From positions 1-56,511 of the forward strand of contig NW_027018212.1 in the NCBI RefSeq assembly GCF_032854445.1: a stretch of DNA of 56,511 nucleotides, in the 5' to 3' direction. A model generated the notes under the pieces. It was not told the DNA's origin, ran no database searches, and was given only the letters and a program-made list of their open reading frames with translations. Position 1 is the stretch's first letter. Each line of letters opens with the position of its first letter. This document shows, piece after piece, positions 9,001-23,110 of the stretch. The position numbers and the translations under genes are program-made. Origin of the DNA: Liolophura sinensis (taxonomy: Eukaryota; Mollusca; Polyplacophora; Chitonida; Chitonidae).

Positions 9001-12000
9001 AAATGGTGTGGTTTTTCTACACGTAGATAAAGACATTGAGATTGTCTTGGACTTAGAAGTAAGACAATTGCTGGGTGAGTTAAATGGGCTTGGCCCAAAG
9101 ATTTCAGGTCTTCTGGGCTACCGAAGGGCACATAACTTATAGTCAAAAGTTGAATATAGTAATGACCAGTCGCGATTGTACAGAGTACAGTGTAGCCGAT
9201 TTCAATTAACAAAAAGACCAGGTAAAAATGCAAAAGTGGAAAAACTGTTCCAGTGCTGCTGGTAAGAGGCTAATCCGACGTATTTTGTGACGAGAAATCG
9301 AATGGTGCAAACCGCGTTGCTCTCCGACCAATACTTTTGGCTGTAGTGAAAATTGAATGATCATTGATATCATAATCACGTGCCCAGCAACGGCTCTTAC
9401 TCCATGGAAACCAGGTAAATTTGCAATTTTTCAACAGCTGCCGATGCCTGGCTCAATTCCGCATCTTTTGGCACCTTACTGAAGTGGGTCAGTGTTCAGT
9501 TGTACTTTTTACAGCAGACTGTATCAAGTACCTTGTGTTTTTCACGTACAAATGGTGTGGTTTTTCTACACGTAGATAAAGACATTGAGATTGTCTTGCA
9601 CTTAGAAGTAAGACAATTGCTGGGTGAGTTAAATGGGCTTAGCCGAAAGATTTGACGTCTTCTGGGCTACCGAAGGGCACATAACTTATAGTCAAAAGTT
9701 GAATATAGTAATGACCAGTCGCGATTGTACAGAGTACAGTGTAGCCGATTTCAATTAACAAAAAGACCAGGCAAAAATGCAAAAGTAGAAAAACTGTTCC
9801 AGTGCTGCTGGTAAGAGGCTAATCCGACGTATTTTGTGACGAGAAATCGAATGGTGCAAACTGCGTTGCTCTCCGACCAATACTTTTGCCTGTAGTGACA
9901 ATTGAATGATCATTGATGCCATAATCACGTGCCCAGCAACGGCTCTTACTCCATGGAAACCAGGGATATTTGCAATTTTTTAACAGCTGCCGATGCCTGG
10001 TTCAATTCCGCATCTTTTGGCACTTTATAAATGTGGGTCAGTGTTTAGTTGTACTTTTTACAGCAGAATGTATCAAGTACCTTGTGTTTTTTATGTACAA
10101 ATGGTCTGGTTTTTCTACACGTAGATAAAGACATTGAGATTGTCTTGGACTTAGAAGTAAGACAATTGCTGGGTGAGTTAAATGGGCTTGGCCCAAAGAT
10201 TTCAGGTCTTCTGGGCTACCGAAGGGCACATAACTTATAGTCAAAAGTTGAATATAGTAATGACCACTCGCGATTGTACAGAGTACAGTGTAGCCGATTT
10301 CAATTAACAAAAAGACCAGGCAAAAATGCAAAAGTGCAAAAACTGTTCCAGTGCTGCTGGTAAGAGCCTAATCCGACGTATTTTGTGACGAGAAATTGAA
10401 TGGTGCAAACCGCGTTGCTCTCCGACCAATACTTTTGGCTGTAGTGACAATTGAATGATCATTTATGTCATAATCACGTGCCCAGCAACGGCTCTTACTC
10501 CATGGAAACCAGGGATATTTGCAATTTTTCAACACCTGCCAATGCCTGGCTCAATTCCGCATCTTTTGGCACCTTACTGAAGTGGGTCAGTGTTCAGTTG
10601 TACTTTTTACAGCAGACTGTATCAAGTACCTTGTGTTTATCACGTACAAATGGTGTGGTTTTTCTACACGTAGATAAAGACATTGAGATTGTCTTGCACT
10701 TAGAAGTAAGGCAATTGCTGGGTGAGTTAAATGGGCTTAGCCCAAAGATTTCAGATCTTCTGGGCTACCGAAGGGCACATAACTTATAGTCAAAAGTTGA
10801 ATATAGTAATGACCAGTCGCGATTGTACAGAGTACAGTGTAGCCGATTTCAATTAACAAAAAGACCAGGCAAAAATGCAAAAGTGGAAAAACTGTTCCAG
10901 TGCTGCTGGTAAGAGGCTAATCCGACGTATTTTGTGACGAGAAATCGAATGGTGCAAACCGCGTTGCTCTCCGACCAATACGTTTGGCTGTAGTGACAAT
11001 TGAATAATCATTTATGTCATAATCACGTGCCCAGCAACGGCTCTTACTCCATGGAAACCAGGTAAATTTGCAATTTTTCAACAGCTGCCGATACCTGGCT
11101 CAATTCCGCATCTTTTGGCACCTTATTCATGTGGGTCTGTGGTCAGTTGTACTTTTTACAGCAGACTGTATCCAGTACCTTGTGTTTTTCACGTACAAAT
11201 GGTGTGGTTTTTCTACACGTAGATAAAGACATTGAGATTGTCTTGCACTTAGAAGTAAGACAATTGCTGGGTGAGTTAAATGGGCTTAGCCCAAAGATTT
11301 GACGTCTTCTGGGCTACCGAAGGGCACATAACTTATAGTCAAAAGTTGAAATGACCACTCGCGATTGTACAGAGTACAGTGTAGCCGATTTCAATTAACA
11401 AAAAGACCAGGCAAAAATGCAAAAGTGCAAAAACTGTTCCAGTGCTGCTGGTAAGAGGCTAATCCGACGTATTTTGTGACGAGAAATTGAATGGTGCAAA
11501 CCGCGTTGCTCTCCGACCAATACGTTTGGCTGTAGCGACAATTGAATGATCATTTATGTCATAATCACGTGCCCAGCAACGGCTCTTACTCCATGGAAAC
11601 CAGGGATATTTGCAATTTTTTAACAGCTGCCGATGCCTGGCCCAGTTCCGCATCTTTTGGCACCTTATAAATGTGGGTCAGTGTTTAGTTGTACTTTTTA
11701 CAGCAGACTGTATCAAGTACCTTGTGTTTTTTTATGTACAAATGGTGTGGTTTTTCTACACGTAGATAAAGACATTGAGATTGTCTTGCACTTAGAAGTA
11801 AGACAATTGCTGGGTGAGTTAAATGGGCTTAGCCCAAAGATTTCAGGTCTTCTGGGCTACCGAAGGGCACATAACTTATAGTCAAAAGTTGAATATAGTA
11901 ATGACCAGTCGCGATTGTACAGAGTACAGTGTAGCCGATTTCAATTAACAAAAAGACCAGGCAAAAATGCAAAAGTGGAAAACCTGTTCCAGTGCTGCTG

Positions 12001-12491
12001 GTAAGAGGCTAATCCGACGTATTTTGTGACGAGAAATCGAATGGTGCAAACCGCGTTGCTCTCCGACCAATACGTTTGGCTGTAGTGACAATTGAATGAT
12101 CATTTATGTCATAATCACGTGCCCAGCAACGGCTCTTACTCCATGGAAACCAGGGAAATTTGCAATTTTTCAACAGCTGCCGATACCTGGCCCAATTCCG
12201 CATCTTTTGGCACCTTATAAATGTGGGTCAGTGGTCAGTTGTACTTTTTACAGCAGACTGTATCAAGTACCTTGTGTTTTTCACGTACAAATGGTGTGGT
12301 TTTTCTACACGTAGATAAAGACATTGAGATTGTCTTGGACTTAGAAGTAAGACAATTGCTGGGTGAGTTAAATGGGCTTAGCCGAAAGATTTGACGTCTT
12401 CTGGGCTACCGAAGGGCACATAACTTATAGTCAAAAGTTGAATATAGTAATGACCAGTCGCGATTGTACAGAGTACAGTGTAGCCGAATTC

Positions 12492-12497
12492 AATAAA
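12492..12497 (+). other. AATAAA variant linked to class C monomers
   Basis: In the sequence GCCGAATTCAATAAACAAGAAGACC the usual CAATTAACAAAAAGACC is altered so that AATAAA, the canonical poly(A) signal hexamer, appears. The same block recurs in monomers 13192, 17584, 22810, 23909, 28301, 36833, 37932, 43162, 44264 and 48656. A related CAATAAACAAAAAG form is in 34635 and 41512. Whether any transcript uses it is unknown. Confidence 0.3.
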
Positions 12498-15400
12498 CAA
12501 GAAGACCAGGTAAAAATGCAAAAGTGGAAAAACTGTTCCAGTGCTGCTGGTAAGAGGCTAATCCGACGTATTTTGTGACGAGAAATCGAATGGTGCAAAC
12601 CTTGTTGCTCTCCGACCAATACTTTTGGCTGTAGCGACAAATCAATGAATATTGATGTCATAATCACGTGCCCAGCAACGGCTCTTACTCCATGGAAACC
12701 AGGGATATTTGCAATTTTTTAACAGCTGCCGATGCCTGGCCCAGTTGCGCATCTTTTGGCACCTTATAAATGTGGGTCAGTGTTTAGTTGTACTTTTTAC
12801 AGCAGACTGTATCAAGTACCTTGTGTTTTTTTATGTACAAATGGTGTGGTTTTTCTACACGTAGATAAAGACATTGAGATTGTCTTGCACTTAGAAGTAA
12901 GACAATTGCTGGGTGAGTTAAATGGGCTTAGCCCAAAGATTTCAGGTCTTCTGGGCTACCGAAGGGCACATAACTTATAGTCAAAAGTTGAATATAGTAA
13001 TGACCAGTCGCGATTGTACAGAGTACAGTGTAGCCGATTTCAATTAACAAAAAGACCAGGCAAAAATGCAAAAGTGGAAAACCTGTTCCAGTGCTGCTGG
13101 TAAGAGGCTAATCCGACGTATTTTGTGACGAGAAATCGAATGGTGCAAACCGCGTTGCTCTCCGACCAATACGTTTGGCTGTAGTGACAATTGAATGATC
13201 ATTTATGTCATAATCACGTGCCCAGCAACGGCTCTTACTCCATGGAAACCAGGGAAATTTGCAATTTTTCAACAGCTGTCGATACCTGGCTCAATTCCGC
13301 ATCTTTTGGCACCTTATTCATGTGGGTCTGTGGTCAGTTGTAATTTTTACAGCAGACTGTATCAAGTACCTTGTGTTTTTCACGTACAAATGGTGTGGTT
13401 TTTCTACACGTAGATAAAGACATTGAGATTGTCTTGGACTTAGAAGTAAGACAATTGCTGGGTGAGTTAAATGGGCTTAGCCGAAAGATTTGACGTCTTC
13501 TGGGCTACCGAAGGGCACATAACTTATAGTCAAAAGTTGAATATAGTAATGACCAGTCGCGATTGTACAGAGTACAGTGTAGCCGAATTCAATAAACAAG
13601 AAGACCAGGTAAAAATGCAAAAGTGGAAAAACTGTTCCAGTGCTGCTGGTAAGAGGCTAATCCGACGTATTTTGTGACGAGAAATCGAATGGTGCAAACT
13701 GCGTTGCTCTCCGACCAATACTTTTGCCTGTAGTGACAATTGAATGATCATTTATGTCATAATCACGTGCCCAGCAACGGCTCTTACTCCATGGAAACCA
13801 GGGATATTTGCAAATTTTTAACAGCTGCCGATGCCTGGCCCAGTTCCGCATCTTTTGGCACCTTATAAATGTGGGTCAGTGTTTAGTTGTACTTTTTACA
13901 GCAGACTGTATCAAGTACCTTGTGTTTCTCACGTACAAATGGTGTGGTTTTTCTACACGTAGATAAAGACATTGAGATTGTCTTGGACTTAGAAGTAAGA
14001 CAATTGCTGGGTGAGTTAAATGGGCTTGGCCCAAAGATTTCAGGTCTTCTGGGCTACCGAAGGGCACATAACTTATAGTCAAAAGTTGAATATAGTAATG
14101 ACCAGTCGCGATTGTACAGAGTACAGTGTAGCCGATTTCAATTAACAAAAAGACCAGGCAAAAATGCAAAAGTGCGAAAACTGTTCCAGTGCTGCTGGTA
14201 AGAGGCTAATCCGACGTATTTTGTGACGAGAAATCGAATGGTGCAAACCGCGTTGCTCTCCGACCAATACTTTTGGCTGTAGTGACAATTGAATGATCAT
14301 TTATGTCATAATCACGTGCCCAGCAACGGCTCTTACTCCATGGAAACCAGGGAAATTTGCAATTTTTCAACAGCTGCCGATGCCGGGCACAATTCCGCAT
14401 CTTTTGGCACCTTACTGAAGTGGGTCAGTGTTCAGTTGTACTTTTTACAGCAGACTGTATCAAGTACCTTGTGTTTTTCACGTACAAATGGTGTGGTTTT
14501 TCTACACGTAGATAAAGACATTGAGATTGTCTTGCACTTAGAAGTAAGGCAATTGCTGGGTGAGTTAAATGGGCTTAGCCCAAAGATTTCAGGTCTTCTG
14601 GGCTACCGATAGGCTCATAACTTATAGTCAAAAGTTGAATATAGTAATGACCAGTCGCGATTGTACAGAGTACAGTGTAGCCGATTTCAATTAACAAAAA
14701 GACCAGGCAAAAACGCAAAATTGGAAAAATTGTTCCAGTGCTGCTGGTAAGAGGCTAATCCGACGTATTTTGTGACGACAAATCGAATGGTGCAAACCGC
14801 GTTGCTCTCCGACCAATACTTTTGCCTGTAGCGACAACTGAATGATCATTTATGTCATAATCACGTGCACAGCAACGGCTCTTACTCCATGGAAACCAGG
14901 GAAATTGGCAATTTTTCAACAGCTGCCGATACCTGGCCCAATTGCGCATCTTTTGGCACCTTATAAATGTGGGTCAGTGTTTAGTTGTACTTTTTACAGC
15001 AGACTGTATCAAGTACCTTGTGTTTTTTATGTACAAATGGTGTGGTTTTTCTACACGTAGATAAAGACATTGAGATTGTCTTGCACTTAGAAGTAAGGCA
15101 ATTGCTGGGTGAGTTAAATGGGCTTAGCCCAAAGATTTCAGATCTTCTGGGCTACCGAATGGCACATAACTTATAGGCAAAAGTTGAATATAGTAATGAC
15201 CAGTCGCGATTGTACAGAGTACAGTGTAGCCGATTTCAATTAATAAAAAGACCAGGCAAAAACGCAAAATTGGAAAAATTCTTCCAGTGCTGCTGGTAAG
15301 AGGGTAATCCGACGTATTTTGTGACGAGAAATCGAATGGTGCAATCCGCGTTGCTCTCCGACCAATACTTTTGCCTGTAGCGACAATTGAATGATCATTT

Positions 15401-18400
15401 ATGTCATAATTACGTGCACAGCAACGGCTCTTACTCCATGGAAACCAGGAAAATTTGCAATTTTTCAACAGCTGCCGATGCCTGGCTCAATTCCGCATCT
15501 TTTGGCACCTTACTGAAGTGGGTCAGTGTTCAGTTGTACTTTTTACAGCAGACTGTATCAAGAACCTTGTGTTTCTCACGTACAAATGGTGTGGTTTTTC
15601 TACACGTAGATAAAGACATTGAGATTGTCTTGCACTTAGAAGTAAGGCAATTGCTGGGTGAGTTAAATGGGCTTAGCCCAAAGATTTGACGTCTTCTGGG
15701 CTACCGAAGGGCACATAACTTATAGTCAAAAGTTGAATATAGTAATGACCAGTCGCGATTGTACAAAGTACAGTGTAGCCGATTTCAATTAACAAAAAGA
15801 CCAGGCAAAACTGCAAAAGTGGAAAAACTGTTCCAGTGCTGCTGGTAAGAGGCTAATCCGACGTATTTTGTGACGAGAAATCGAATGGTGCAAACCGCGT
15901 TGCTCTCCGACCAATACTTTTGGCTGTAGCGACAATTCAATGATCATTGATGTCATCATCACGTGCCCAGCAACGGCTCTTACTCCATGGAAACCAGGGA
16001 TATTTGCAATTTTTCAACAGCTGCCGATGCCTGGCCCAATTCCGCATCTTTTGGCACCTTATAAATGTGGGTCAGTGTTTAGTTGTACTTTTTACAGCAG
16101 ACTGTATCAAGTACCTTGTGTTTTTCACGTACAAATGGTGTGGTTTTTCTACACGTAGATAAAGACATTGAGATTGTCTTGGACTTAGAATTAAGACAAT
16201 TGCTGGGTGAGTTAAATGGGCTTAGCCCAAAGATTTGACGTCTTCTGGGCTACCGAAGGGCACATAACTTATAGTCAAAAGTTAAATATAGTAATGACCA
16301 CTTGCGATTGTACATAGTACAGTGTAGCCGATTTCAATTAACAAAAAGACCAGGCAAAAATGCAAAAGTGGAAAAACTGTTCCAGTGCTGCTGATAAGAG
16401 GCTAATCCGACGTATTTTGTGACGAGAAATCGAATGGTGCAAACCGCGTTGCTCTCCGACCAATACTTTTGGCTGTAGCGACAAATCAATGAATATTGAT
16501 GTCATAATCACGTGCCCAGCAACGGCTCTTACTCCATGGAAACCAGGGATATTTGCAATTTTTTAACAGCTGCCGATGCCTGGCCCAGTTCCGCATCTTT
16601 TGGCACCTTATAAATGTGGGTCAGTGTTTAGTTGTACTTTTTACAGCCGACTGTATCAAGTACCTTGTTTTTTTTATGTACAAATGGTGTGGTTTTTCTA
16701 CACGTAGATAAAGACATTGAGATTATCTTGCACTTAGAAGTAAGACAATTGCTGGGTGAGTTAAATGGGCTTAGCCCAAAGATTTCAGGTCTTCTGGGCT
16801 ACCGAAGGGCACATAACTTATAGTCAAAAGTTGAATATAGTAATGACCAGTCGCGATTGTACAGAGTACAGTGTAGCCGATTTCAATTAACAAAAAGACC
16901 AGGCAAAAATGCAAAAGTGCAAAAACTGTTCCAGTGCTGCTGGTAAGAGACTAATCCGACGTATTTTGTGACGAGAAATCGAATGGTGTAATCCGCGTTG
17001 CTATCCGACCAATACTTTTGGCTGTATTGACAATTGAATGATCATTTATGTCATAATCACGTGCCCAGCAACGGCTCTTACTCCATGGAAACCAGGGATA
17101 TTTGCAATTTTTCAACAGCTGCCAATGCCTGGCTCAATTCCGCATCTTTTGGCACCTTACTGAAGTGGGTCAGTGTTCAGTTGTACTTTTTACAGCAGAC
17201 TGTATCAAGTACCTTGTGTTTATCACGTACAAATGGTGTGGTTTTTCTACACGTAGATAAAGACATTGAGATTTTCTTGCACTTAGAAGTAAGGCAATTG
17301 CTGGGTGAGTTAAATGGGCTTAGCCCAAAGATTTCAGATCTTCTGGGCTACCGAAGGGCACATAACTTATAGTCAAAAGTTGAATATAGTAATGACCAGT
17401 CGCGATTGTACAGAGTACAGTGTAGCCGATTTCAATTAACAAAAAGACCAGGCAAAAATGCAAAAGTGGAAAAACTGTTCCAGTGCTGCTGGTAAGAGGC
17501 TAATCCGACGTATTTTGTGACGAGAAATCGAATGGTGCAAACCGCGTTGCTCTCCGACCAATACGTTTGGCTGTAGTGACAACTGAATGATCATTTATGT
17601 CATAATCACGTGCCCAGCAACGGCTCTTACTCCATGGAAACCAGGGAAATTTGCAATTTTTCAACAGCTGCCGATACCTGGCTCAATTCCGCATCTTTTG
17701 GCACCTTATTCATGTGGGTCTGTGGTCAGTTGTACTTTTTACAGCAGACTGTATCAAGTACCTTGTGTTTTTCACGTACAAATGGTGTGGTTTTTCTACA
17801 CGTAGATAAAGACATTGAGATTGTCTTGGACTTAGAAGTAAGACAATTGCTGGGTGAGTTAAATGGGCTTAGCCGAAAGATTTGACGTCTTCTGGGCTAC
17901 CGAAGGGCACATAACTTATAGTCAAAAGTTGAATATAGTAATGACCAGTCGCGATTGTACAGAGTACAGTGTAGCCGAATTCAATAAACAAGAAGACCAG
18001 GTAAAAATGCAAAAGTGGAAAAACTGTTCCAGTGCTGCTGGTAAGAGGCTAATCCGACGTATTTTGTGACGAGAAATCGAATGGTGCAAACTGCGTTGCT
18101 CTCCGACCAATACTTTTGGCTGTAGTGACAATTGAATGATCATTTATGTCATAATCACGTGCCCAGCAACGGCTCTTACTCCATGGAAACTAGGGAACTT
18201 TACAATTTTTTAACAGCTGCCGATGCCTGGCTCAATTCCGCATCTTTTGGCACCTTATAAATGTGGGTCAGTGTTTAGTTGTACTTTTTACAGCAGACTG
18301 TATCAAGTACCTTGTGTTTTTTATGTACAAATGGTGTGGTTTTTCTACACGTAGATAAAGACATTGAGATTGTCTTGCACTTAGAAGTAAGACAATTGCT

Positions 18401-21400
18401 GGGTGAGTTAAATGGGCTTAGCCCAAAGATTTCAGGTCTTCTGGGCTACCGAAGGGCACATAACTTATAGTCAAAAGTTGAATATAGTAATGACCAGTCG
18501 CGATTGTACAGAGTACAGTGTAGCCGATTTCAATTAACAAAAAGACCAGGCAAAAATGCAAAAGTGGAAAACCTGTTCCAGTGCTGCTGGTATAAGACTA
18601 ATCCGACGTATTTTGTGACGAGAAATCGAATGGTGTAATCCGCGTTGCTCTCCGACCAATACGTTTGGCTGTATTGACAATTGAATGATCATTGATGCCA
18701 TAATCACCTGCACAGCAACGGCTCTTACTCCATGGAAACTAGGGAACTTTACAATTTTTTAACAGCTGCCGATGCCTGGCTCAATTCCGCATCTTTTGGC
18801 ACCTTACTGAAGTGGGTCAGTGTTTAGTTGTACTTTTTACAGCAGACTGTATCAAGTACCTTGTGTTTTTCACGTACAAATGGTGTGGCTTTTCTACACG
18901 TAGATAAAGACATTGAGATTGTCTTGCACTTAGAAGTAAGACAATTGCTGGGTGAGTTAAATGGGCTTAGCCCAAAGATTTGACGTCTTCTGGGCTACCG
19001 AAGGGCACATAACTTATAGTCAAAAGTTGAATATAGTAATGACCAGTCGCGATTGTACAAAGTACAGTGTAGCCGATTTCAATTAACAAAAAGACCAGGC
19101 AAAAATGCAAAAGTGGAAAAACTGTTCCAGTGCTGCTGGTAAGAGGCTAATCCGACGTATTTTGTGACGAGAAATCGAATGGTGCAAACCGCCTTGTTCT
19201 CCGACCAATACTTTTGGCTGTAGCGACAAATCAATGAATATTGATGTCATAATCACGTGCCCAGCAACGGCTCTTACTCCATGGAAACCAGGGATATTTG
19301 CAATTTTTTAACAGCTGCCGATGCCTGGCCCAGTTCCGCATCTTTTGGCACCTTATAAATGTGGGTCAGTGTTTAGTTGTACTTTTTACAGCAGACTGTA
19401 TCAAGTACCTTGTGTTTTTTATGTACAAATGGTGTGGTTTTTCTACACGTAGATAAAGACATTGAGATTGTCTTGGACTTAGAAGTAAGACAATTGCTGG
19501 GTGAGTTAAATGGGCTTAGCCCAAAGATTTCAGGTCTTCTGGGCTACCGAAGGGCACATAACTTATAGTCAAAAGTTGAATATAGTAATGACCAGTCGCG
19601 ATTGTACAGAGTACAGTGTAGCCGATTTCAATTAACAAAAAGACCAGGCAAAAATGCAAAAGTGGAAAACCTGTTCCAGTGCTGCTGGTATAAGACTAAT
19701 CCGACGTATTTTGTGACGAGAAATCGAATGGTGCAAACTGCGTTGCTCTCCGACCAATACTTTTGCCTGTAGTGACAATTGAATGATCATTTATGTCATA
19801 ATCACGTGCCCAGCAACGGCTCTTACTCCATGGAAACCAGGGAACTTTACAATTTTTTAACAGCTGCCGATGCCTGGCTCAATTCCGCATCTTTTGGCAC
19901 CTTACTGAAGTGGGTCAGTGTTAAGTTGTACTTTTTACAGCAGACTGTATCAAGTACCTTGTGTTTTTCACGTACAAATGGTGTGGCTTTTCTACACGTA
20001 GATAAAGACATTGAGATTGTCTTGCACTTAGAAGTAAGACAATTGCTGGGTGAGTTAAATGGGCTTAGCCCAAAGATTTGACGTCTTCTGGGCTACCGAA
20101 GGGCACATAACTTATAGTCAAAAGTTGAATATAGTAATGACCAGTCGCGATTGTACAAAGTACAGTGTAGCCGATTTCAATTAACAAAAAGACCAGGCAA
20201 AAATGCAAAAGTGGAAAAACTGTTCCAGTGCTGCTGGTAAGAGGCTAATCCGACGTATTTTGTGACGAGAAATCGAATGGTGCAAACCGCGTTGCTCTCC
20301 GACCAATACTTTTGGCTGTAGCGACAATTCAATGATCATTGATGTCATAATCACGTGCCCAGCAACGGCTCTTACTCCATGGAAACCAGGGATATTTGCA
20401 ATTTTTTAACAGCTGCCGATGCCTGGCCCAATTCCGCATCTTTTGGCACCTTATAAATGTGGGTCAGTGTTTAGTTGTACTTTTTACAGCAGACTGTATC
20501 AAGTACCTTGTGTTTTTCACGTACAAATGGTGTGGTTTTTCTACACGTAGATAAAGATATTGAGATTGTCTTGGACTTAGAATTAAGACAATTGCTGGGT
20601 GAGTTAAATGGGCTTAGCCCAAAGATTTGACGTCTTCTGGGCTACCGAACGGCACATAACTTATAGTCAAAAGTTAAATATAGTAATGACCCCTCGCGAT
20701 TGTACATAGTACAGTGTAGCCGATTTCAATTAACAAAAAGACCAGGCAAAAATGCAAAAGTGGAAAAACTGTTCCAGTGCTGCTGATAAGAGGCTAATCC
20801 GACGTATTTTGTGACGAGAAATCGAATGGTGCAAACCGCGTTGCTCTCCGACCAATACTTTTGGCTGTAGCGACAAATCAATGAATATTGATGTCATAAT
20901 CACGTGCCCAGCAACGGCTCTTACTCCATGGAAACCAGGGATATTTGCAATTTTTTAACAGCTGCCGATGCCTGGCCCAGTTCCGCATCTTTTGGCACCT
21001 TATAAATGTGGGTCAGTGTTTAGTTGTACTTTTTACAGCAGACTGTATCAAGTACCTTGTGTTTTTTATGTACAAATGGTGTGGTTTTTCTACACGTAGA
21101 TAAAGACATTGAGATTGTCTTGCACTTAGAAGTAAGACAATTGCTGGGTGAGTTAAATGGGCTTAGCCCAAAGATTTCAGGTCTTCTGGGCTACCGAAGG
21201 GCACATAACTTATAGTCAAAAGTTGAATATAGTAATGACCAGTCGCGATTGTACAGAGTACAGTGTAGCCGATTTCAATTAACAAAAAGACCAGGTAAAA
21301 ATGCAAAAGTGGAAAAACTGTTCCAGTGCTGCTGGTAAAATGCAAATCCGACGTATTTTGTGACGAGAAATCGAATGGTGTAAACCGCGTTGCTCTCCGA

Positions 21401-21426
21401 CCAATACTTTTGGCTGTAGCGACAAT

Positions 21427-22260
21427 TGAATGATCATTTATGTCATAATCACGTGCACAGCAACGGCTCTTACTCCATGGAATCCAGGGAAATTTGCAAT
21501 TTTTCAACAGCTGCCGATGCCTGGCTCAATTCCGCATCTTTTGGCACCTTACTGAAGTGGGTCAGTGTTCAGTTGTACTTTTTACAGCAGACTGTATCAA
21601 GTACCTTGTGTTTTTCACGTACAAATGGTGTGGTTTTTCTACACGTAGATAAAGACATTGAGATTTTCTTGGACTTAGAAGTAAGACAATTGCTAGGTGA
21701 GTTAAATGGGCTTGGCCCAAAGATTTCACGTCTTCTGGGCTACCGAAGGGCACATAACTTATAGTCAAAAGTTGATATTAGCAATTTTTTAACAGCTGCC
21801 GATGCCTGGCCCAATTCCGCATCTTTTGGCACCTTATAAATGTGGGTCAGTGTTTAGTTGTACTTTTTACAGCAGACTGTATCAAGTGCCTTGTGTTTTT
21901 CACGTACAAATGGTGTGGTTTTTCTACACGTAGATAAAGACATTGAGATTGTCTTGGACTTAGAAGTAAGACAATTGCTGGGTGAGTTAAATGGGCTTGT
22001 CCCAATGATTTCAGGTCTTCTGGGCTACCGAAGGGCACATAACTTATAGTCAAAAGTTGAATATAGTAATGACCAGTCGCGATTGTACAGAGTACAGTGT
22101 AGCCGATTTCAATTAACAAAAAGACCAGGCAAAAATGCAAAAGTGCGAAAACTGTTCCAGTGCTGTTGGTAAGAGGCTAATCCGACGTATTTTGTGACGG
22201 GAAATCGAATGGTGCAAACCGCGTTGCTCTCCGACCAATACTTTTGGCTGTAGTGACAAT
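21427..22260 (+). repeat. Fused block with truncated monomer, site 3 (copy 1)
   Basis: Junction word TTGATATTAG starts at 21772. Length 834 = 2 x 549 - 264. It carries the private GGAATCCAGGG and GCTAGGTGAG variants that are exactly repeated 10,717 bp later. The truncated half is class B (TTATAAATG); the intact half is class A. Confidence 0.95.
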
Positions 22261-23110
22261 TGAATGATCATTTATGTCATAATCACGTGCCCAGCAACGG
22301 CTCTTACTCCATGGAAACCAGGGAAATTTGCAAATTTTCAACAGCTGCCGATGCCTGGCTCAATTCCGCATCTTTTGGCACCTTACTGAAGTGGGTCAGT
22401 GTTCAGTTGTACTTTTTACAGCAGAATGTATCAAGTACCTTGTGTTTTTCACGTACAAATGGTCTGGTTTTTCTACACGTAGATAAAGACATTGAGATTG
22501 TCTTGCACTTAGAAGTAAGGCAATTGCTGGGTGAGTTAAATGGGCTTAGCCCAAAGATTTCAGATCTTCTGGGCTACCGAAGGGCACATAACTTATAGTC
22601 AAAAGTTGAATATAGTAATGACCAGTCGCGATTGTACAGAGTACAGTGTAGCCGATTTGAATGAACAAAAAGACCAGGTAAAAATGCAAAAGTGGAAAAA
22701 CTGTTCCAGTGCTGCTGGTAAAAGGCTAATCCGACGTATTTTGTGACGAGAAATCGAATGGTGTTAACCGCGTTGCTCTCTGACTAATACTTTTGGCTGT
22801 AGCGACAATTCAATGATGATTGATGTCATAATCACGTGCCCAGCAACGGCTCTTACTCCATGGAAACCAGGGAACTTTACAATTTTTTAACAGCTGCCGA
22901 TGCCTGGCCCAATTCCGCATCTTTTGGCACCTTATAAATGTGGGTCAGTGTTTAGTTGTACTTTTTACAGCAGACTGTATCAAGTACCTTGTGTTTTTTA
23001 TGTACAAATGGTGTGGTTTTTCTACACGTAGATAAAGACATTGAGATTTTCTTGGACTTAGAAGTAAGACAATTGCTGGGTGAGTTAAATGGGCTTGGCC
23101 CAAAGATTTC

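Larger units (their letters stand above)
1..12393 (+). repeat. Left array section, heterogeneous monomers
   Basis: Block starts with class letter (t = fused truncated unit): 1 A, 550 B, 1099 A, 1648 B+t, 2483 B, 3032 A, 3581 B, 4130 A, 4679 A, 5228 A+t, 6060 C, 6609 B, 7158 B, 7707 A, 8256 A, 8805 C, 9354 A, 9903 B, 10452 A, 11001 C, 11543 B, 12093 B (runs into the next section). The monomer at 11001 is 542 bp because TATAGTA is missing after GTTGA near 11350. The group around 3032-4129 resembles 22261-23358: both have GAATGAACAAAAAGACC and an unusual GATGATTGATG at the following start. It is therefore an older relative of the right end of the 10.7-kb unit. A few single-base indels occur between 1870 and 2600 and near 5300-5530. 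No gene is seen. Confidence 0.88.
12394..23110 (+). repeat. Higher-order repeat unit, copy 1 (10,717 bp)
   Basis: Every position here has its counterpart exactly 10,717 bp downstream, as shown by identical private variants at matching offsets: GCCGGGCACAATTCC near 14383/25100, CCGATAGGCTCATAAC near 14607/25324, GGAATCCAGGG near 21480/32197 and TGCTGTTGGTAAG near 22162/32879. Block starts and classes: 12642 B, 13192 C, 13741 B, 14290 A, 14839 B, 15388 A, 15937 B, 16486 B, 17035 A, 17584 C, 18133 B, 18682 A, 19231 B, 19780 A, 20329 B, 20878 B, 21427 A+t, 22261 A, 22810 B. The unit is 18 monomers plus one fused block (18 x 549 + 834, plus one extra T). The left boundary is where identity with copy 2 begins; the last mismatch is G against C in TTTGACG/TTTCACG. 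Confidence 0.93.
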